A DNA stretch of 64,000 nucleotides from an uncultured Gammaproteobacteria bacterium (lineage in GTDB: Bacteria > Pseudomonadota > Gammaproteobacteria > DRLM01). The notes beneath the pieces were generated by a model, which saw only the letters and a list, made by a program, of their open reading frames with translations, did no database searches and was not told where the DNA came from. This document shows positions 1 to 11,590 of this stretch, in pieces; the stretch's first letter is position 1, and the number at the start of each line of letters is the position of its first letter. The stretch lies in contig CAMYKQ010000042.1 in NCBI GenBank assembly GCA_947259075.1, positions 42,615 through 106,614 on the forward strand, written 5' to 3'. Position numbers and translations under genes: made by a program.

Positions 1-1
1 C

Positions 2-1474
2 GATCTGGCGCGGGACTGCGCTTTGCGCTTCGCCCGCGATGCCGGGCCGGATACCGTGGGCATGGTGTTATTGAATCACGGCATTTTCTCCTTCGGCGCC
101 ACGGCGCGCGAAGCCTACGAACGCATGATTGACTTGGTGAACCGCGCCGAAGCCTATCTGCAACGGCAAAACGCGTGGACGCTGCCGCGCCCCGCGCCCG
201 CGCATGCAAGCGCCGCCGCGCGCCGCGAACGCGCGGCGTTGCGCCGTACACTCTGCGATCATGCGGGCGCGCCGCTGATTGTGAGCTGGCAGGACGACGC
301 GAAAAGCCACGCCTTCGCGCAACACCCGCACGTGCAACGCATCGCCCAGCAAGGCCCAGCGACGCCGGACCATGTGATCCGCACCAAACGCCTGCCCCTG
401 CTCGGCCGCGATGTCGCGAAGTATGTCGCCGATTACCGCGATTATTTCGCCCAACACGCGGCCCAGGCCCGCGCACCCAAAACCATGCTCGACCCCACCC
501 CGCGCGTCATCCTCGACGGCGACTGGGGTCTGGCCGCGGTAGGCCGCAGCGCGAAGGATGCCGCCATCGTCCGCGACATTTACGATCACACCATTGACGT
601 TATCTTGCGCGCCGAGGCCTTGGGCGGCTACCGCGCCCTCTCGCCGCGGGATTTATTCGACATGGAATATTGGGACTTGGAACAGGCCAAGCTGCGCCAA
701 GGCGGCAAACCCCCCATGTTCACCGGCGAGGTGGCCGTCGTTACCGGCGCGGCCTCCGGCATCGGTAAGGCCTGCGTGGAATCCTTGCTGGCGCGCGGCG
801 CCGCGGTGGTGGGACTCGACCTTGCCGCCGCCATTACCGGCCTCAGCGACAAACCGGGCTATCACGGCATCCAATGCGACATCACCGACGCGGCGAAATT
901 GAACGCGGCGCTGGAGACCGCCGTCGCCGCCTGCGGCGGGCTGGATATGTTAATCCTCAACGCCGGTGTCTTTCCCGCGGGTTGCCGTATTGAAGCGCTT
1001 GCCGATGCCGAGTGGCGGCGAGTGATGCAGGTGAATCTCGACGCCAATCTCAGCTTGCTGCGTGAAACCCACCCGCTGCTCAAATGCGCGCCGCGCGGCG
1101 GCCGCGTGGTGTTCATCGGTTCGAAAAATGTGCCCGCCCCCGGCCCCGGCGCCGCGGCCTATTCCGCCTCCAAGGCCGCGCTCAATCAATTGGCGCGCGT
1201 CGCGGCCCTTGAGTGGGGCGGTGATGGCATCCGCATTAACACCCTGCATCCCAACGCGGTGTTCGACACCGGGTTGTGGACCGACGACGTGTTACGCGCC
1301 CGCGCCGCGCATTACGGTTTGAGCGTGGACGCATACAAAACCAATAACGTACTCAAAGTGGAAGTCAGCAGCCGCGACGTCGCCGAACTGGCGGCGGAGA
1401 TGTGCGGCCCGCTGTTCGCCAAAACCACCGGCGCGCAATTGCCGGTGGACGGGGGTAATGACCGGGTGATTTAA
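2..1474 (+). CDS. Bifunctional class II aldolase / short-chain dehydrogenase (5' partial)
   Basis: The reading frame is open to the left edge, so the N-terminus lies outside the window. About the first 200 visible residues are the end of a class II aldolase/adducin-type domain (LLNHGIFSFG, then the DYRDYF region). From about residue 235 an SDR Rossmann domain follows, with the nucleotide-binding TGAASGIG, the NAG motif (LNAGVFPAG) and the catalytic YSASK. It ends with the usual SDR tail (GAQLPVDGG). This architecture matches the rhamnulose-1-phosphate aldolase/alcohol dehydrogenase-like fusion family, expected to be cytosolic and to act on a sugar or sugar phosphate. The true substrate cannot be read from the sequence. 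No sugar-pathway neighbour is visible to the right. Confidence 0.85.
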   Translation, partial: DLARDCALRFARDAGPDTVGMVLLNHGIFSFGATAREAYERMIDLVNRAEAYLQRQNAWTLPRPAPAHASAAARRERAALRRTLCDHAGAPLIVSWQDDAKSHAFAQHPHVQRIAQQGPATPDHVIRTKRLPLLGRDVAKYVADYRDYFAQHAAQARAPKTMLDPTPRVILDGDWGLAAVGRSAKDAAIVRDIYDHTIDVILRAEALGGYRALSPRDLFDMEYWDLEQAKLRQGGKPPMFTGEVAVVTGAASGIGKACVESLLARGAAVVGLDLAAAITGLSDKPGYHGIQCDITDAAKLNAALETAVAACGGLDMLILNAGVFPAGCRIEALADAEWRRVMQVNLDANLSLLRETHPLLKCAPRGGRVVFIGSKNVPAPGPGAAAYSASKAALNQLARVAALEWGGDGIRINTLHPNAVFDTGLWTDDVLRARAAHYGLSVDAYKTNNVLKVEVSSRDVAELAAEMCGPLFAKTTGAQLPVDGGNDRVI

Positions 1475-1787
1475 ACCCGTACGCCGCGATTTCCCCCACG
1501 CAAAAAAAAGCGGGGTACCTTTCGGTACCCCGTCAATCAGGGAGAGGGATTAACGTGACTCAATAAGACGGGGGTCTAGCTTGAATCACATTTAATACAT
1601 TGCACACCCCATGCCATCTATTCCTCTCTATTAAATACAATCAGTTAAAATTTTCGCCCACGCTTTATTGGCGCTGAATAGCGACGCTTGCACCAGAATC
1701 GACGCATTACTGGCGCGCATGGGGCGACAACACCGCCTCGCCAACCGTTGACACCGGCATCGCCATTAAGCCCGGCATGGCGCGCTG
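1475..1787. other. Intergenic region with one strong hairpin
   Basis: This 313-bp gap between converging genes holds the hairpin listed at 1511-1532. It also has a short open stretch (about 1635-1750, + strand) without a start codon or a recognisable domain. I see no RNA gene here. Confidence 0.5.
1511..1532 (-). terminator. Rho-independent terminator hairpin
   Basis: A perfect 9-bp stem (CGGGGTACC / GGTACCCCG) surrounds a TTTC loop. A run of A lies immediately to the left on the + strand, which is a U-tract on the minus strand. It therefore fits termination of leftward transcription from the DUF488 gene. It may also stop rightward transcription from the aldolase/dehydrogenase gene that ends 37 bp before it. 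Confidence 0.7.
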
Positions 1788-2354
1788 CTAGAGATTGAGC
1801 CCCAATTGCTGCTGTGCGCCAAGATCGTAAACCAAACCGCTCGCCGCGGGCCGCGCCGTGGCGCTGAGGCGGTGCGGCACGGCGGTGTCCGCCGCGAGCA
1901 GATGAATGACCGGCACCTTTTCATGAGTCAGATGATCGGCGAGCAATGAACGATGACAGTTTTGCGGTAAACGTTCCGCGCACATGATGGCGGTGGGCAG
2001 ACGGCGCGCGTGCTGCAATAAAACCCGCACCCCATCGCGAAACAGGGGGGAGTCCATGTGCTCGGCGTAGGCACGCAGACTTTGCGAGGACAGCGCAATA
2101 TGCGGTGAGACCGCGCCGCTTTTACGCATGCCGCCCAAACTGGGGCCAAGCCAAAGATAATCAATATCCAGCCCGCGCAGTAAAGGGACTAGGGTGACGC
2201 GAGAAAATTGCGGGTAACGGCGGGACACGGGCTGCGCCCGCACATCGGCAAGACAACGAACGCCATAGGCGTCGAGCATTTCTAAAAAATCCGTCGCCGT
2301 GCGGTCACTGTGTCCCACGGAATAAAGTGGATAAGGATAATCGCCGCTCGTCAT
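1788..2354 (-). CDS. DUF488 family protein
   Basis: A 188-residue protein. It shows the DUF488 hallmarks: N-terminal YSVGHS, the LADVRAQP segment with conserved Asp-Val-Arg, the RYPQFSR stretch, and the C-terminal CAE...CHR motif (CAERLPQNCHR). The family is widespread and of uncertain biochemical role. The ATG at 2354 was chosen because GGGAG lies about nine bases before it; an upstream in-frame ATG at 2384 has no such site. It is a single-gene unit running toward the hairpin at 1511-1532. Confidence 0.85.
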   Translation of the reverse strand: MTSGDYPYPLYSVGHSDRTATDFLEMLDAYGVRCLADVRAQPVSRRYPQFSRVTLVPLLRGLDIDYLWLGPSLGGMRKSGAVSPHIALSSQSLRAYAEHMDSPLFRDGVRVLLQHARRLPTAIMCAERLPQNCHRSLLADHLTHEKVPVIHLLAADTAVPHRLSATARPAASGLVYDLGAQQQLGLNL

Positions 2355-2415
2355 GGTTGCGTCTCCCGCGAACACGGCCGCCATGACAGCACGACGCCGC
2401 CGCAGATAGCGAATA

Positions 2416-4161
2416 TTAATGGGCTATTGATGTTGAATCACCGCCTAATTCGCGCACATATGCCCAAGGGGCGGGTTCTGACAACAAAACCGTCATCGAA
2501 TCGGCGGGCAAGGCTTGGCTGAAAAGAAAACCTTGCGCGCCGTCGCAGCCATGCGCGTACAGCGTCGTCAACTGCTCGGTGGTCTCCACGGATTTGGCGA
2601 CCACTTGCGACGCCATGTGGTGTCCCACGGCGATGATCGCATCGACCACCGCCATATTCTCAACACCGTCTTTCACTTCATTGATTAAAGCCCGGTCAAT
2701 CTTGAGGGTATCGACTTGCAAACGATGCAAGCAGCGTAATGATGAGGCGCTGCTGCCAAAATCATCCACCACGAGTCTGATTCCCATTTGTTTTAAGACG
2801 AACAGCGAGCTCACCGCCGCGGTATCACCATCGCGCAACAGACTCTCGGCGACCTCCAGCTCCAACAAGGCGGGCGGCAACCCGGTGTATTGCAAAATAT
2901 CCTCGATCTCGGCGGTTAATCGCGGATTTTTTAATTCGCGCGCCGAAAGATTGACCGCGACCCGTAACGGCGCGGCGCCTTGCCGCTGCCAATTCAAAAG
3001 CTGCGTGCATACCGAACGCAACAACCATTGACCCATCAAGATGATTTGACCACTCTCTTCCTGCTGATTCAGAAAACGCGCCGGGGAAAGCAAACCCAGC
3101 GTGGGATGCCGCCAGCGGATCAAGGCCTCCAGGCTCACCACCTCACCAGTGCGCAAATCCACTTGGGGTTGATAGTGAATTTCAAATTCATCGCGCGTCA
3201 AGGCATGCCGCAAGGAGTTAGCCATGCTGCCACGGCCGGTAATATTGGAATTAACCGACTCCGTGAAAAATTGAAAACTATTCCGCCCCCTGGCCTTCAC
3301 GCGGTACATGGCATTGTCGGCCGCGCGTATCAATGCCTGCGGCTCGGCCGCGTTGGCCGGGTAGACCGCAATGCCGATGCTGGTCGTCACCGTCACTTGA
3401 TGCTGCCCTAATTTGAACGGCGCCCCCATCTGCGCCAGCACTTTCTCCGCCACTGGCGCGGCATCCTCGGGCCGGGCGATACCCTCCAAGATCACCGTAA
3501 ATTCGTCACCCCCCAAGCGCGCTACCGTGTCTTGCGCCCTCACCGCCGTCCTGATACGCGCACCCGCCGCCTTGAGTAATTGATCGCCGTAATCATGGCC
3601 CAAGGTGTCATTAATGAATTTAAAACGGTCAAGATCGATGAACATCAACGCCACTACCGTATTGGTGCGTTCGGCCCGCTTGAGCGCGCCTTCGAGCCTG
3701 TCCTTGAATAAAATCCGGTTTGGCAATTCAGTGAGCTGATCGTACTGAGCAAGATACGTCAATTTAGCCTGCCGCTCCTTGCGCTCGATGGCATACCACA
3801 AAGCGCGGCAGAGCAGATGGCCATCACCTTGCCCTTTAATTAGATAATCCTGCGCGCCGGTTTGAACCGCCTGCAAGGCGATATTCTGATCGTTAACCCC
3901 CGTCAGCACCACGATGGGCAATTCCGGCCGCGCCGTTTGCAGATGATTGACCGTGCATAAGCCATGGGCATCGGGCAAAGTCAAATCCACCAATACTACG
4001 TCATATTTCACGTCGGCGAGATGCTGAAGGGCGTCATTCAAGCGTTCCACATGAGTGAGAATGAATACATCGTTATTGGCTTCGCGCAGCATCTCCTGTA
4101 CCAGACGCGCATCACCGAGATTGTCCTCCACCAGCAACACCTTCACTGCCGACTTATTCAT
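2416..4161 (-). CDS. Response regulator with GGDEF and EAL domains (c-di-GMP turnover)
   Basis: This 581-residue cytosolic protein has three domains in order. The REC domain (about 6-120) has acidic pocket residues in LLVEDN, phospho-acceptor Asp59 in VLVDLTLPD and the conserved Lys in DYLIKG. The GGDEF domain carries an intact signature (RLGGDEF) with DLDRFK upstream. The EAL domain carries SLEALIRWRHP. Downstream EAL residues are partly non-consensus: VDDFGSSASSL replaces the usual DDFGTGYSSL, and KSVETTEQL replaces AEGVET. The core acidic residues remain, so phosphodiesterase activity is possible but not certain. It is last in a leftward operon with a response regulator and a PAS kinase, which are likely signal sources. 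GTG at 4167 is an alternative start; ATG 4161 has the better-spaced GAGG. Confidence 0.9.
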   Translation of the reverse strand: MNKSAVKVLLVEDNLGDARLVQEMLREANNDVFILTHVERLNDALQHLADVKYDVVLVDLTLPDAHGLCTVNHLQTARPELPIVVLTGVNDQNIALQAVQTGAQDYLIKGQGDGHLLCRALWYAIERKERQAKLTYLAQYDQLTELPNRILFKDRLEGALKRAERTNTVVALMFIDLDRFKFINDTLGHDYGDQLLKAAGARIRTAVRAQDTVARLGGDEFTVILEGIARPEDAAPVAEKVLAQMGAPFKLGQHQVTVTTSIGIAVYPANAAEPQALIRAADNAMYRVKARGRNSFQFFTESVNSNITGRGSMANSLRHALTRDEFEIHYQPQVDLRTGEVVSLEALIRWRHPTLGLLSPARFLNQQEESGQIILMGQWLLRSVCTQLLNWQRQGAAPLRVAVNLSARELKNPRLTAEIEDILQYTGLPPALLELEVAESLLRDGDTAAVSSLFVLKQMGIRLVVDDFGSSASSLRCLHRLQVDTLKIDRALINEVKDGVENMAVVDAIIAVGHHMASQVVAKSVETTEQLTTLYAHGCDGAQGFLFSQALPADSMTVLLSEPAPWAYVRELGGDSTSIAH

Positions 4162-4214
4162 GCTCACCCCTCTTCATCAATACGATGATCCCAGAATTGA
4201 ACAGGCCATCCCCA

Positions 4215-4634
4215 TCAGGTCGGCAACTTGACCATGGTTAACCAGAAATCCTCTATCGCTCGTACAATTTGAATAAACCGGTCCAGGTCCACGGGTTTGG
4301 TGATAAAACAATTGGCGTGAAGGTTATAACTTTTAATGATGTCTTCTTCCGCCTTGGAGGTGGTGAGCACCACCACGGGAATGCGTTTGAGCGCCTCGTC
4401 TTCCTTGATTTCTTTTAAGACCTCGCGGCCATCCATACGTGGCAGGTTAAGGTCCAGCAATATCAAGTCGGGCCGTGGCGCATCCGCGTAGTGTCCATCG
4501 CGGCGCAGAAAACGCATGGCCTCGACACCGTCGCTCACCACGCTTAAATTGTTCCGCAATTTATTATCCTTTAACGCTTCTTGCGTCAGGCGGACATCAC
4601 CTGGGTTATCCTCCACTAGCAGTATTTCAATCAT
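4215..4634 (-). CDS. Single-domain response regulator (CheY/Rcp1-like)
   Basis: A 139-residue stand-alone receiver domain with no output domain. It has the acidic pair in LLVEDNPGD, the phospho-acceptor Asp in [12 protein letters not shown], the Thr-Thr-Ser of VVLTTSK and the Lys of FITKPVD. The NPGD and LHAN features are typical of Rcp1-like regulators paired with phytochrome-type or PAS kinases. Its start overlaps the end of the upstream kinase by 8 bp, so the two are translationally coupled. It probably takes phosphate from that kinase and passes the signal on by protein contact or phosphotransfer. The downstream partner could be the REC-GGDEF-EAL protein 53 bp away. Confidence 0.9.
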   Translation of the reverse strand: MIEILLVEDNPGDVRLTQEALKDNKLRNNLSVVSDGVEAMRFLRRDGHYADAPRPDLILLDLNLPRMDGREVLKEIKEDEALKRIPVVVLTTSKAEEDIIKSYNLHANCFITKPVDLDRFIQIVRAIEDFWLTMVKLPT

Positions 4635-5793
4635 GGCCGTCTGATTCCCTCTCGAAGAACTTAGTATTTTTCACCGGAAAGGTGAAATAAAACGTCGCCC
4701 CATGCCCCTCTTGCGACTCCACCCAGATGCGCCCCCCATGCCGCTCCACGATTCGCCGGCACACCGCTAAACCGATGCCAGTACCACTATGCGTTTTGCT
4801 ATCATGCAAGCGCTGGAAGATGACGAAGATGCGTTCAAAATACTCTGGCGCGATGCCGATGCCGTTGTCACCCACCGAGAATAACCAGTCATCGCCCTCC
4901 CTCAGAACGCTGATCCGTATTTCTGGCTGTTTTCCAGAACGAAACTTCAGCGCATTGCTAATGAGGTTTTGAAAGAGTTGCCGCAGCTGCGGACGGTCGC
5001 CCGTCACTACGGGCAAGGCGTCCGCTTTCACCTCGGCCTGGGCATCGGTGATGGCGAACTTCAAATCGGTGAGCACCGCCTGCAATACATCGTTGCAAGC
5101 GATATCGGTAAAATTTTGGCCGTGACGCGTGACGCGTGAATAGGTCAACAGGTCTTCAATAAGATTTTTCATCCGCGCCGCGCCGTCCACGGCGAAAGCG
5201 ATGAATTCATCGGCATCCGCGTCCAATTGTCCCTTATAGCGCCGCGCCAGTAACTGCAGGTAACTGGTGACCATACGCAGCGGCTCTTGCAGATCGTGCG
5301 AGGCGACGTAGGCGAATTCTTCCAGTTCTTTATTAGAGCGCGCCAGTTCCGCCGCTTGTTTGGCGAGCAATGTCTGCGTGCGTTTACGTTCGCTGATATC
5401 GCGGATCACGCTGATGATGTGCATGCCTTCGGTGGTCTTGATCGGACTCAGACTTACCTCAACGGGAAACTCGAGACCATTTTTGCGCCTCGCGAACAGG
5501 TCCGCGGCGCCGCCCATGGCCCGGGTACGAGGACTGGCCGTGAAATGCGTACGATGACTCACATGGCCGTCACGAAAACGCGCCGGCAACAATATTTCCA
5601 CGTTTTGTCCCAGCAGCTCGCCGCGCGAGTAGCCGAAGAGGTCTTCGGTCAGGCGATTGACCAGCACGATCCGGCCCTGCTCGTCGGCGATCACGAAGGC
5701 ATCGGGCGCTGCCTCCAATAATTCTTCGAATAAGCCGGGGCCGTTGTTTTCATCCAAATTGGTCTGACCTGACCGCGGCGGATGGTTAATCAT
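4627..5793 (-). CDS. PAS-domain sensor histidine kinase
   Basis: A soluble 388-residue kinase with no membrane segments. A PAS domain (about 20-140; [14 protein letters not shown], then [10 protein letters not shown]) leads through a coiled coil to a HisKA domain with the phospho-accepting His in [15 protein letters not shown] HATPase_c domain follows, with N box (NLISNALKF), G1 (DNGIGI) and G2 ([12 protein letters not shown]). The DLQEPLR form of the H box is typical of the phytochrome-type HWE-unrelated kinases often paired with Rcp1-like regulators. It is the first gene of a three-gene signalling operon. ATG 5793 was chosen over GTG 5802 on modest GAG spacing evidence. The PAS ligand is unknown. 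Confidence 0.9.
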   Translation of the reverse strand: MINHPPRSGQTNLDENNGPGLFEELLEAAPDAFVIADEQGRIVLVNRLTEDLFGYSRGELLGQNVEILLPARFRDGHVSHRTHFTASPRTRAMGGAADLFARRKNGLEFPVEVSLSPIKTTEGMHIISVIRDISERKRTQTLLAKQAAELARSNKELEEFAYVASHDLQEPLRMVTSYLQLLARRYKGQLDADADEFIAFAVDGAARMKNLIEDLLTYSRVTRHGQNFTDIACNDVLQAVLTDLKFAITDAQAEVKADALPVVTGDRPQLRQLFQNLISNALKFRSGKQPEIRISVLREGDDWLFSVGDNGIGIAPEYFERIFVIFQRLHDSKTHSGTGIGLAVCRRIVERHGGRIWVESQEGHGATFYFTFPVKNTKFFERESDGHD

Positions 5794-6307
5794 GCGCGGC
5801 ACTCACTGGCGCTGATGATAACGGCATGGAGGGGATGATGAAGACGCTGCCCCGGCATGGGCGGCACTGACAGCGGCGCGTATGATGCCCGACAGGGGGA
5901 ATTGAATGTCTAAAATCATTGATGCGCCCGTCAAGCGCACCATTAATCCTACTTGGCGCGGGTAAGCAGCCAGAAGCACTCATATCAACGAACACTTGGC
6001 AGGGCCGGGCTTATGTTGATGCCACACGAGGACATCTTCATCCCCGCAGGTTCACTCAACATCGCACCCGCCCGCGACAGCTGCCACATACGCAGCCTCC
6101 AGCTAACTTATAAAACATTCACAATTAATAGTTGAATTTTTTCGTGAAGTCTAGCAATAAATGCGCATCGACCCGGCTATGCGGGCGGAGGCGCCCACTT
6201 TCCTAGGCCCTCCATAAGGCTCTATAATCGCGCCCTGCCCCCAATTTAGGTATGGCTAGGGGGTAAAAAACGGATTCTTACACACTCATCACCCAAGTTA
6301 GTGAGCC
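5794..6307. other. Divergent intergenic region before ettA
   Basis: About 510 bp between the leftward kinase operon and ettA. It must hold promoters for both directions. The only good -10 I see is TATAAT at 6223-6228. The short open frames here lack ribosome sites or protein-like composition. Confidence 0.5.
6200..6228 (+). promoter_or_regulatory. Candidate promoter for ettA
   Basis: A perfect -10 (TATAAT, 6223-6228) lies 17 bp after a weak -35 (TTTCCT, 6200-6205). Transcription would start near 6235, about 70 nt before the ettA ATG. Confidence 0.45.
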
Positions 6308-7975
<1,668 letters not shown>

Positions 7976-7997
7976 TTCTTAGGTGTTATCTTTAACC

Positions 7998-8028
7998 CCG
8001 GGCCGCCCCCTCAAGGAGGGCGGCCCGG
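7998..8028 (+). terminator. GC-rich terminator hairpin after ettA
   Basis: An 11-bp perfect stem (CCGGGCCGCCC / GGGCGGCCCGG) lies 23 bp after the ettA stop. The following sequence is only weakly T-rich (CTTCC), so termination may be partial. Confidence 0.6.
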
Positions 8029-8102
8029 CTTCCGATATGCTTCCTATAAAGATCTCAGCCATTGGGTCCGTGCATTCGATGCACATGAAGGAATGAAGTG
8101 CG

Positions 8103-9308
8103 ATGCAGGATATTTTTATCGGCCGGCAACCCATCTATAACCGCGATGTCGAACTGCACGCCTACGAACTGCTGTACCGGCACAACAAAAACCAAAATAG
8201 CGCCAATATCGTCGACCACGACCGCGCCACCGCCGAGGTGGTGCTCAATGCCTTCTTGGAATTCGGCCTCGATCACTTGGTGGGCGACAAACTGGCCTTC
8301 ATCAATTTACCGCGCAGTTTCTTGGTCGGCGATCTGCCCATTCCCTTCACCAGCGAACAAGTGGTCTTGGAAGTTCTTGAAAACATCGTTGTAGACGAAC
8401 AAATCATCCATGCGGTACAACAACTGCGCCAGGCGGGTTATAGCATTGCGCTCGATGATTTCGTATTTCACGAAAGCCTGAGGCCTCTAGTGGAAAACAG
8501 CGGCATCATTAAAATCGACATGATGTCCCTGCCGCGCGAACAGATAGCGAAACATGTCGCCGCGCTACGCGAATATCCGGTCAGTCTGTTGGCGGAAAAG
8601 GTGGAAAATCACGACGACTTCGCCTTCGCCCGCGCCTTGGGCTTTGATTATTTCCAAGGTTATTTCTTTTGCCGGCCCAACATCGTCGCCGGGCACACAT
8701 TGTCGACCAACCGCCTCTCGTTGCTGCGATTACTGGCGGCACTGCAACAGACCAATCCCGACATCAATTCAATAACTGAATTGGTGAGCCAGGATGTCGC
8801 GCTCAGTTACAAGCTGTTGCGCCGGCTCAACTCCGCCGCCTTCGGCTTATCGCGCCCAATTGAATCCATCCACCACGCCCTGGTCTTTCTCGGACTCAAA
8901 CATATTAAACAGTGGATCGCGCTGATCGCCCTGTCCAATGTCCCCGACAAGCCAAACGAATTGATGGTGCTCGGTCTGACGCGTGCCCGCATGTGCGAAC
9001 AGCTGGCACGGACGGGTCAAGGCAATGGCGAAGTCCATTTCACCGTGGGCTTGTTTTCCGTGCTCGACGCGCTGCTGGACACGCCAATGGACGAACTCTT
9101 GCGCCAGCTACCCTTAGCCGAGGACTTGAAACAGGCGCTGCTGCATCACCAAGGGATGGCGGGCCGCGCCTTGAGTTGCGCCAAGGCCTTCGAGCGCGGC
9201 GAGTGGGAAGACGCGCATTATCCTTCCTTCACGCCGGATCATCTCACCGAGGCCTACCTCAACGCGGTGATGTGGGCGGATGAACTGCAGGCCAGCCTCA
9301 TCGCTTAA
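8103..9308 (+). CDS. EAL/HDOD domain signalling protein (YuxH/CdgJ-like)
   Basis: A 401-residue cytosolic protein. The N-terminal half is an EAL-like domain starting IFIGRQPIYNRD. The EAL signature itself is replaced by YELLYR, as is common in this subfamily and associated with loss of phosphodiesterase activity. The C-terminal half (about 195-400) is an HDOD domain (LVSQDVALSYKLLRRLNSA). Relatives bind partners or c-di-GMP and affect motility and pili. ATG 8103 is preceded by AAGGA at suitable spacing. It is one of three c-di-GMP-related genes in the window. Confidence 0.9.
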   Translation: MQDIFIGRQPIYNRDVELHAYELLYRHNKNQNSANIVDHDRATAEVVLNAFLEFGLDHLVGDKLAFINLPRSFLVGDLPIPFTSEQVVLEVLENIVVDEQIIHAVQQLRQAGYSIALDDFVFHESLRPLVENSGIIKIDMMSLPREQIAKHVAALREYPVSLLAEKVENHDDFAFARALGFDYFQGYFFCRPNIVAGHTLSTNRLSLLRLLAALQQTNPDINSITELVSQDVALSYKLLRRLNSAAFGLSRPIESIHHALVFLGLKHIKQWIALIALSNVPDKPNELMVLGLTRARMCEQLARTGQGNGEVHFTVGLFSVLDALLDTPMDELLRQLPLAEDLKQALLHHQGMAGRALSCAKAFERGEWEDAHYPSFTPDHLTEAYLNAVMWADELQASLIA

Positions 9309-9346
9309 AAAATCACCTTGGCCAGCGCGGACGCACGCCACGGAAT

Positions 9347-10024
9347 TTAAACCTCCGCGGGTGTCTCTCTCCCCCGCCGCCCCGTGAAGGGAACGAAGAC
9401 CACCGGTAACACCTCGCGGCGTTCAAGGGAACCGTCGGCCGTCTTGTTCACCACCATTAAAGATTGCGTGCCGTGCGGCGGTCCCAGCGGAATCACCAGC
9501 CGCCCGCCGGGCCGCAATTGTTCCAGCAAGGGTGCCGGGATTTGACTGGCGGCGGCGGTGACGATGATGCCATCGAAAGGGGCTTTGTCCGCCCAGCCGT
9601 CGTAGCCGTCGGCGGCACGGACCGCCACATTGGCATAACCGAGTTTTTGCAAACGCCGCGCCGCCGCGGTGGCCAGCGCCGGAATGACCTCGATGGAATA
9701 GACCTGCTGCGCCAGACGCGACAACACCGCCGCTTGATACCCCGAGCCGGTGCCGATCTCCAGCACGACGTGCCCGGCTTGCGGTTCGAGCAAATCCGTC
9801 ATCAAGGCCACGATATAAGGTTGCGACACGGTTTGGCCGTAACCGATGGCCACCGGCCCGTTATTGTAGGCGCAAGGGGCGTATTCCTCGGGCACGAACT
9901 GGTCGCGGGCCACCGCAGCCATGGCCGCCATCACCCGGGCATCGAGTTCATCCTTACCGGTCCAGCCCCGGGTCAGCCTCACTTCATCCGCGATATCACG
10001 CAGCATGCGCGTTTTACCGTCCAT
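9347..10024 (-). CDS. pcm: Protein-L-isoaspartate O-methyltransferase
   Basis: A 225-residue cytosolic enzyme that methylates isoaspartyl residues in aged proteins with S-adenosylmethionine. It has the SAM motif I (LEIGTGSGYQAAVL), the conserved PCMT segment GYGQTVSQPYIVA and the post-motif VTAAASQIP. Length is normal for the bacterial family. AGGA precedes ATG 10024 by about six bases. It runs divergently from ispG. Confidence 0.95.
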   Translation of the reverse strand: MDGKTRMLRDIADEVRLTRGWTGKDELDARVMAAMAAVARDQFVPEEYAPCAYNNGPVAIGYGQTVSQPYIVALMTDLLEPQAGHVVLEIGTGSGYQAAVLSRLAQQVYSIEVIPALATAAARRLQKLGYANVAVRAADGYDGWADKAPFDGIIVTAAASQIPAPLLEQLRPGGRLVIPLGPPHGTQSLMVVNKTADGSLERREVLPVVFVPFTGRRGRETPAEV

Positions 10025-10166
10025 GATTTCCTAGCTCCTTTTTCATCGTCCACACCTTTCATCGTCCGCACCCGCGTGCCCGTCACGCCCCGCCGCCATG
10101 CCACTCGCCCGGAACTGGGTTATCATAACGCTCCTTTTCCAGCAGCAGACTAAACCCGGCCCCCTC

Positions 10167-11417
10167 ATGTCCAACCCGCAGTCAGTCATTACCCGGCGCG
10201 ACACCGTCGCCGTAAAAGTAGGCCATATCACCGTCGGCGGCCAGGCCCCGGTGGTGGTGCAATCCATGACCAATACCGACACCGCCGATGCCGCGGCCAC
10301 CGCCGGGCAGGTCTTCCAGCTCGCCCGCGCCGGCTCCGAGATGGTGCGCATCACGGTGGACACCGAAGAAGCGGCCCGCGCCGTGCCGCGTATTCGCGAG
10401 CTGCTGGATCAGCGCAATTGCAACGTACCCTTGATCGGCGACTTTCATTTCAATGGCCATAAATTACTGAGCCTCTATCCCGACTGCGCCGAGGCCCTGG
10501 CCAAGTACCGCATCAATCCCGGCAACGTCGGCCGCGGTAAAAAACGCGACAGTCAGTACGCCACCATGATCGAGACCGCCTGCCGCTACGGTAAACCCGT
10601 GCGCATCGGCGTCAATTGGGGCAGTCTCGACCAAGAACTGGTGGTGCGGCTGATGGACGAAAACACCCGCGCCGCCCAGCCGCGCGACAGCGCCGAGATC
10701 ATCCGCGAGGCCATGGTGGTCTCCGCCCTCGACAATGCCCACCGGGCCGAAGAGCTGGGCCTGCCCGCGGATCACATCATTCTTTCCTGCAAGATGAGCG
10801 GCGTGCAGGACCTCATCGCGGTCTATCGCGAGCTGTCGGCCCGCTGCCGCTACGCCCTGCACCTCGGCCTCACCGAGGCGGGCATGGGCAGCAAGGGCAT
10901 CGTCGCTTCCACCGCCGCGCTGGCGGTGCTGCTACAAGAGGGCATCGGCGACACCATCCGCATCTCCCTCACCCCCGAGCCCGGCGGCGACCGCAGCCAA
11001 GAGGTCATCGTCGCCCAGGAAATACTGCAAAGCATGGGCTTGCGCTCCTTCACCCCGGCGGTGATCGCCTGCCCCGGCTGCGGCCGCACCAGCAGCAGCT
11101 ATTTCCAGGAATTAGCGCGGGACATCCAAAGCTATCTCCGCCATCAAATGCCCGTGTGGCGCCAGCAACACCCCGGCGTGGAGACCATGACCGTGGCGGT
11201 GATGGGCTGCGTGGTCAACGGTCCCGGCGAGAGCAAACACGCCAATATCGGCATCAGCCTGCCCGGCACCGGCGAAGTGCCGGTGGCCCCGGTGTACGTC
11301 GACGGAGAAAAGACCGTGACCCTCAAGGGTGAACGCATCGCCGAAGAATTCCAGCTCATCGTCGATGAATATGTACGCAGCCATTACCGCGCCGAGACAG
11401 TCGAGCCGCAACTTTAG
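10167..11417 (+). CDS. ispG: 4-hydroxy-3-methylbut-2-enyl diphosphate synthase (flavodoxin) IspG
   Basis: A 416-residue enzyme of the MEP isoprenoid pathway that reductively opens MEcPP to HMBPP with a [4Fe-4S] cluster. The start [13 protein letters not shown] and the core [10 protein letters not shown] are typical. Cluster ligands are visible in [10 protein letters not shown] (two Cys) and [14 protein letters not shown] (third Cys plus the conserved Glu). An in-frame ATG at 10098 would add 23 residues, but the -10-like TATCAT at 10120-10125 lies inside that extension. I therefore prefer ATG 10167, although its Shine-Dalgarno is weak. Confidence 0.96.
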   Translation: MSNPQSVITRRDTVAVKVGHITVGGQAPVVVQSMTNTDTADAAATAGQVFQLARAGSEMVRITVDTEEAARAVPRIRELLDQRNCNVPLIGDFHFNGHKLLSLYPDCAEALAKYRINPGNVGRGKKRDSQYATMIETACRYGKPVRIGVNWGSLDQELVVRLMDENTRAAQPRDSAEIIREAMVVSALDNAHRAEELGLPADHIILSCKMSGVQDLIAVYRELSARCRYALHLGLTEAGMGSKGIVASTAALAVLLQEGIGDTIRISLTPEPGGDRSQEVIVAQEILQSMGLRSFTPAVIACPGCGRTSSSYFQELARDIQSYLRHQMPVWRQQHPGVETMTVAVMGCVVNGPGESKHANIGISLPGTGEVPVAPVYVDGEKTVTLKGERIAEEFQLIVDEYVRSHYRAETVEPQL

Positions 11418-11445
11418 GGGCCAGACAACATCATCTCTTATCTCA

Positions 11446-11451
11446 TATAAT
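11446..11451 (+). promoter_or_regulatory. Candidate -10 box upstream of the TetR operon
   Basis: A perfect TATAAT is preceded at 18 bp by CAGACA (11422-11427, four of six matches). A transcript from here would carry the TetR palindrome in its leader. An alternative start site straddles the palindrome itself (TTGTGA 11550-11555, CACTAT 11573-11578). Confidence 0.35.
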
Positions 11452-11551
11452 ACGGATAAGACCTTAAAGTTATTTAATTAGCCACCCCATAAAACGGGCC
11501 GCGGCCGCATCGCCCGCACTGGCGCCAGCCCGGCCACGACAAAACTGATTT

Positions 11552-11575
11552 GTGAATATTTCATTGAATATTCAC
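11552..11575. promoter_or_regulatory. Perfect palindromic operator for the adjacent TetR regulator
   Basis: GTGAATATT, six bases (TCATTG), then AATATTCAC: a perfect 9-bp inverted repeat 15 bp before the TetR start codon. Size and spacing suit a TetR dimer. The position between -35-like and -10-like sequences suits repression of the regulator and its two downstream genes. Operator function is inferred. Confidence 0.7.
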
Positions 11576-11590
11576 TATCGTCATGCCAAG

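Noticed and set aside
10098..10166. Earlier ATG for ispG
   Set aside because: The likely -10 (10120-10125) lies within this extension, and the family N-terminus begins at MSNPQS.
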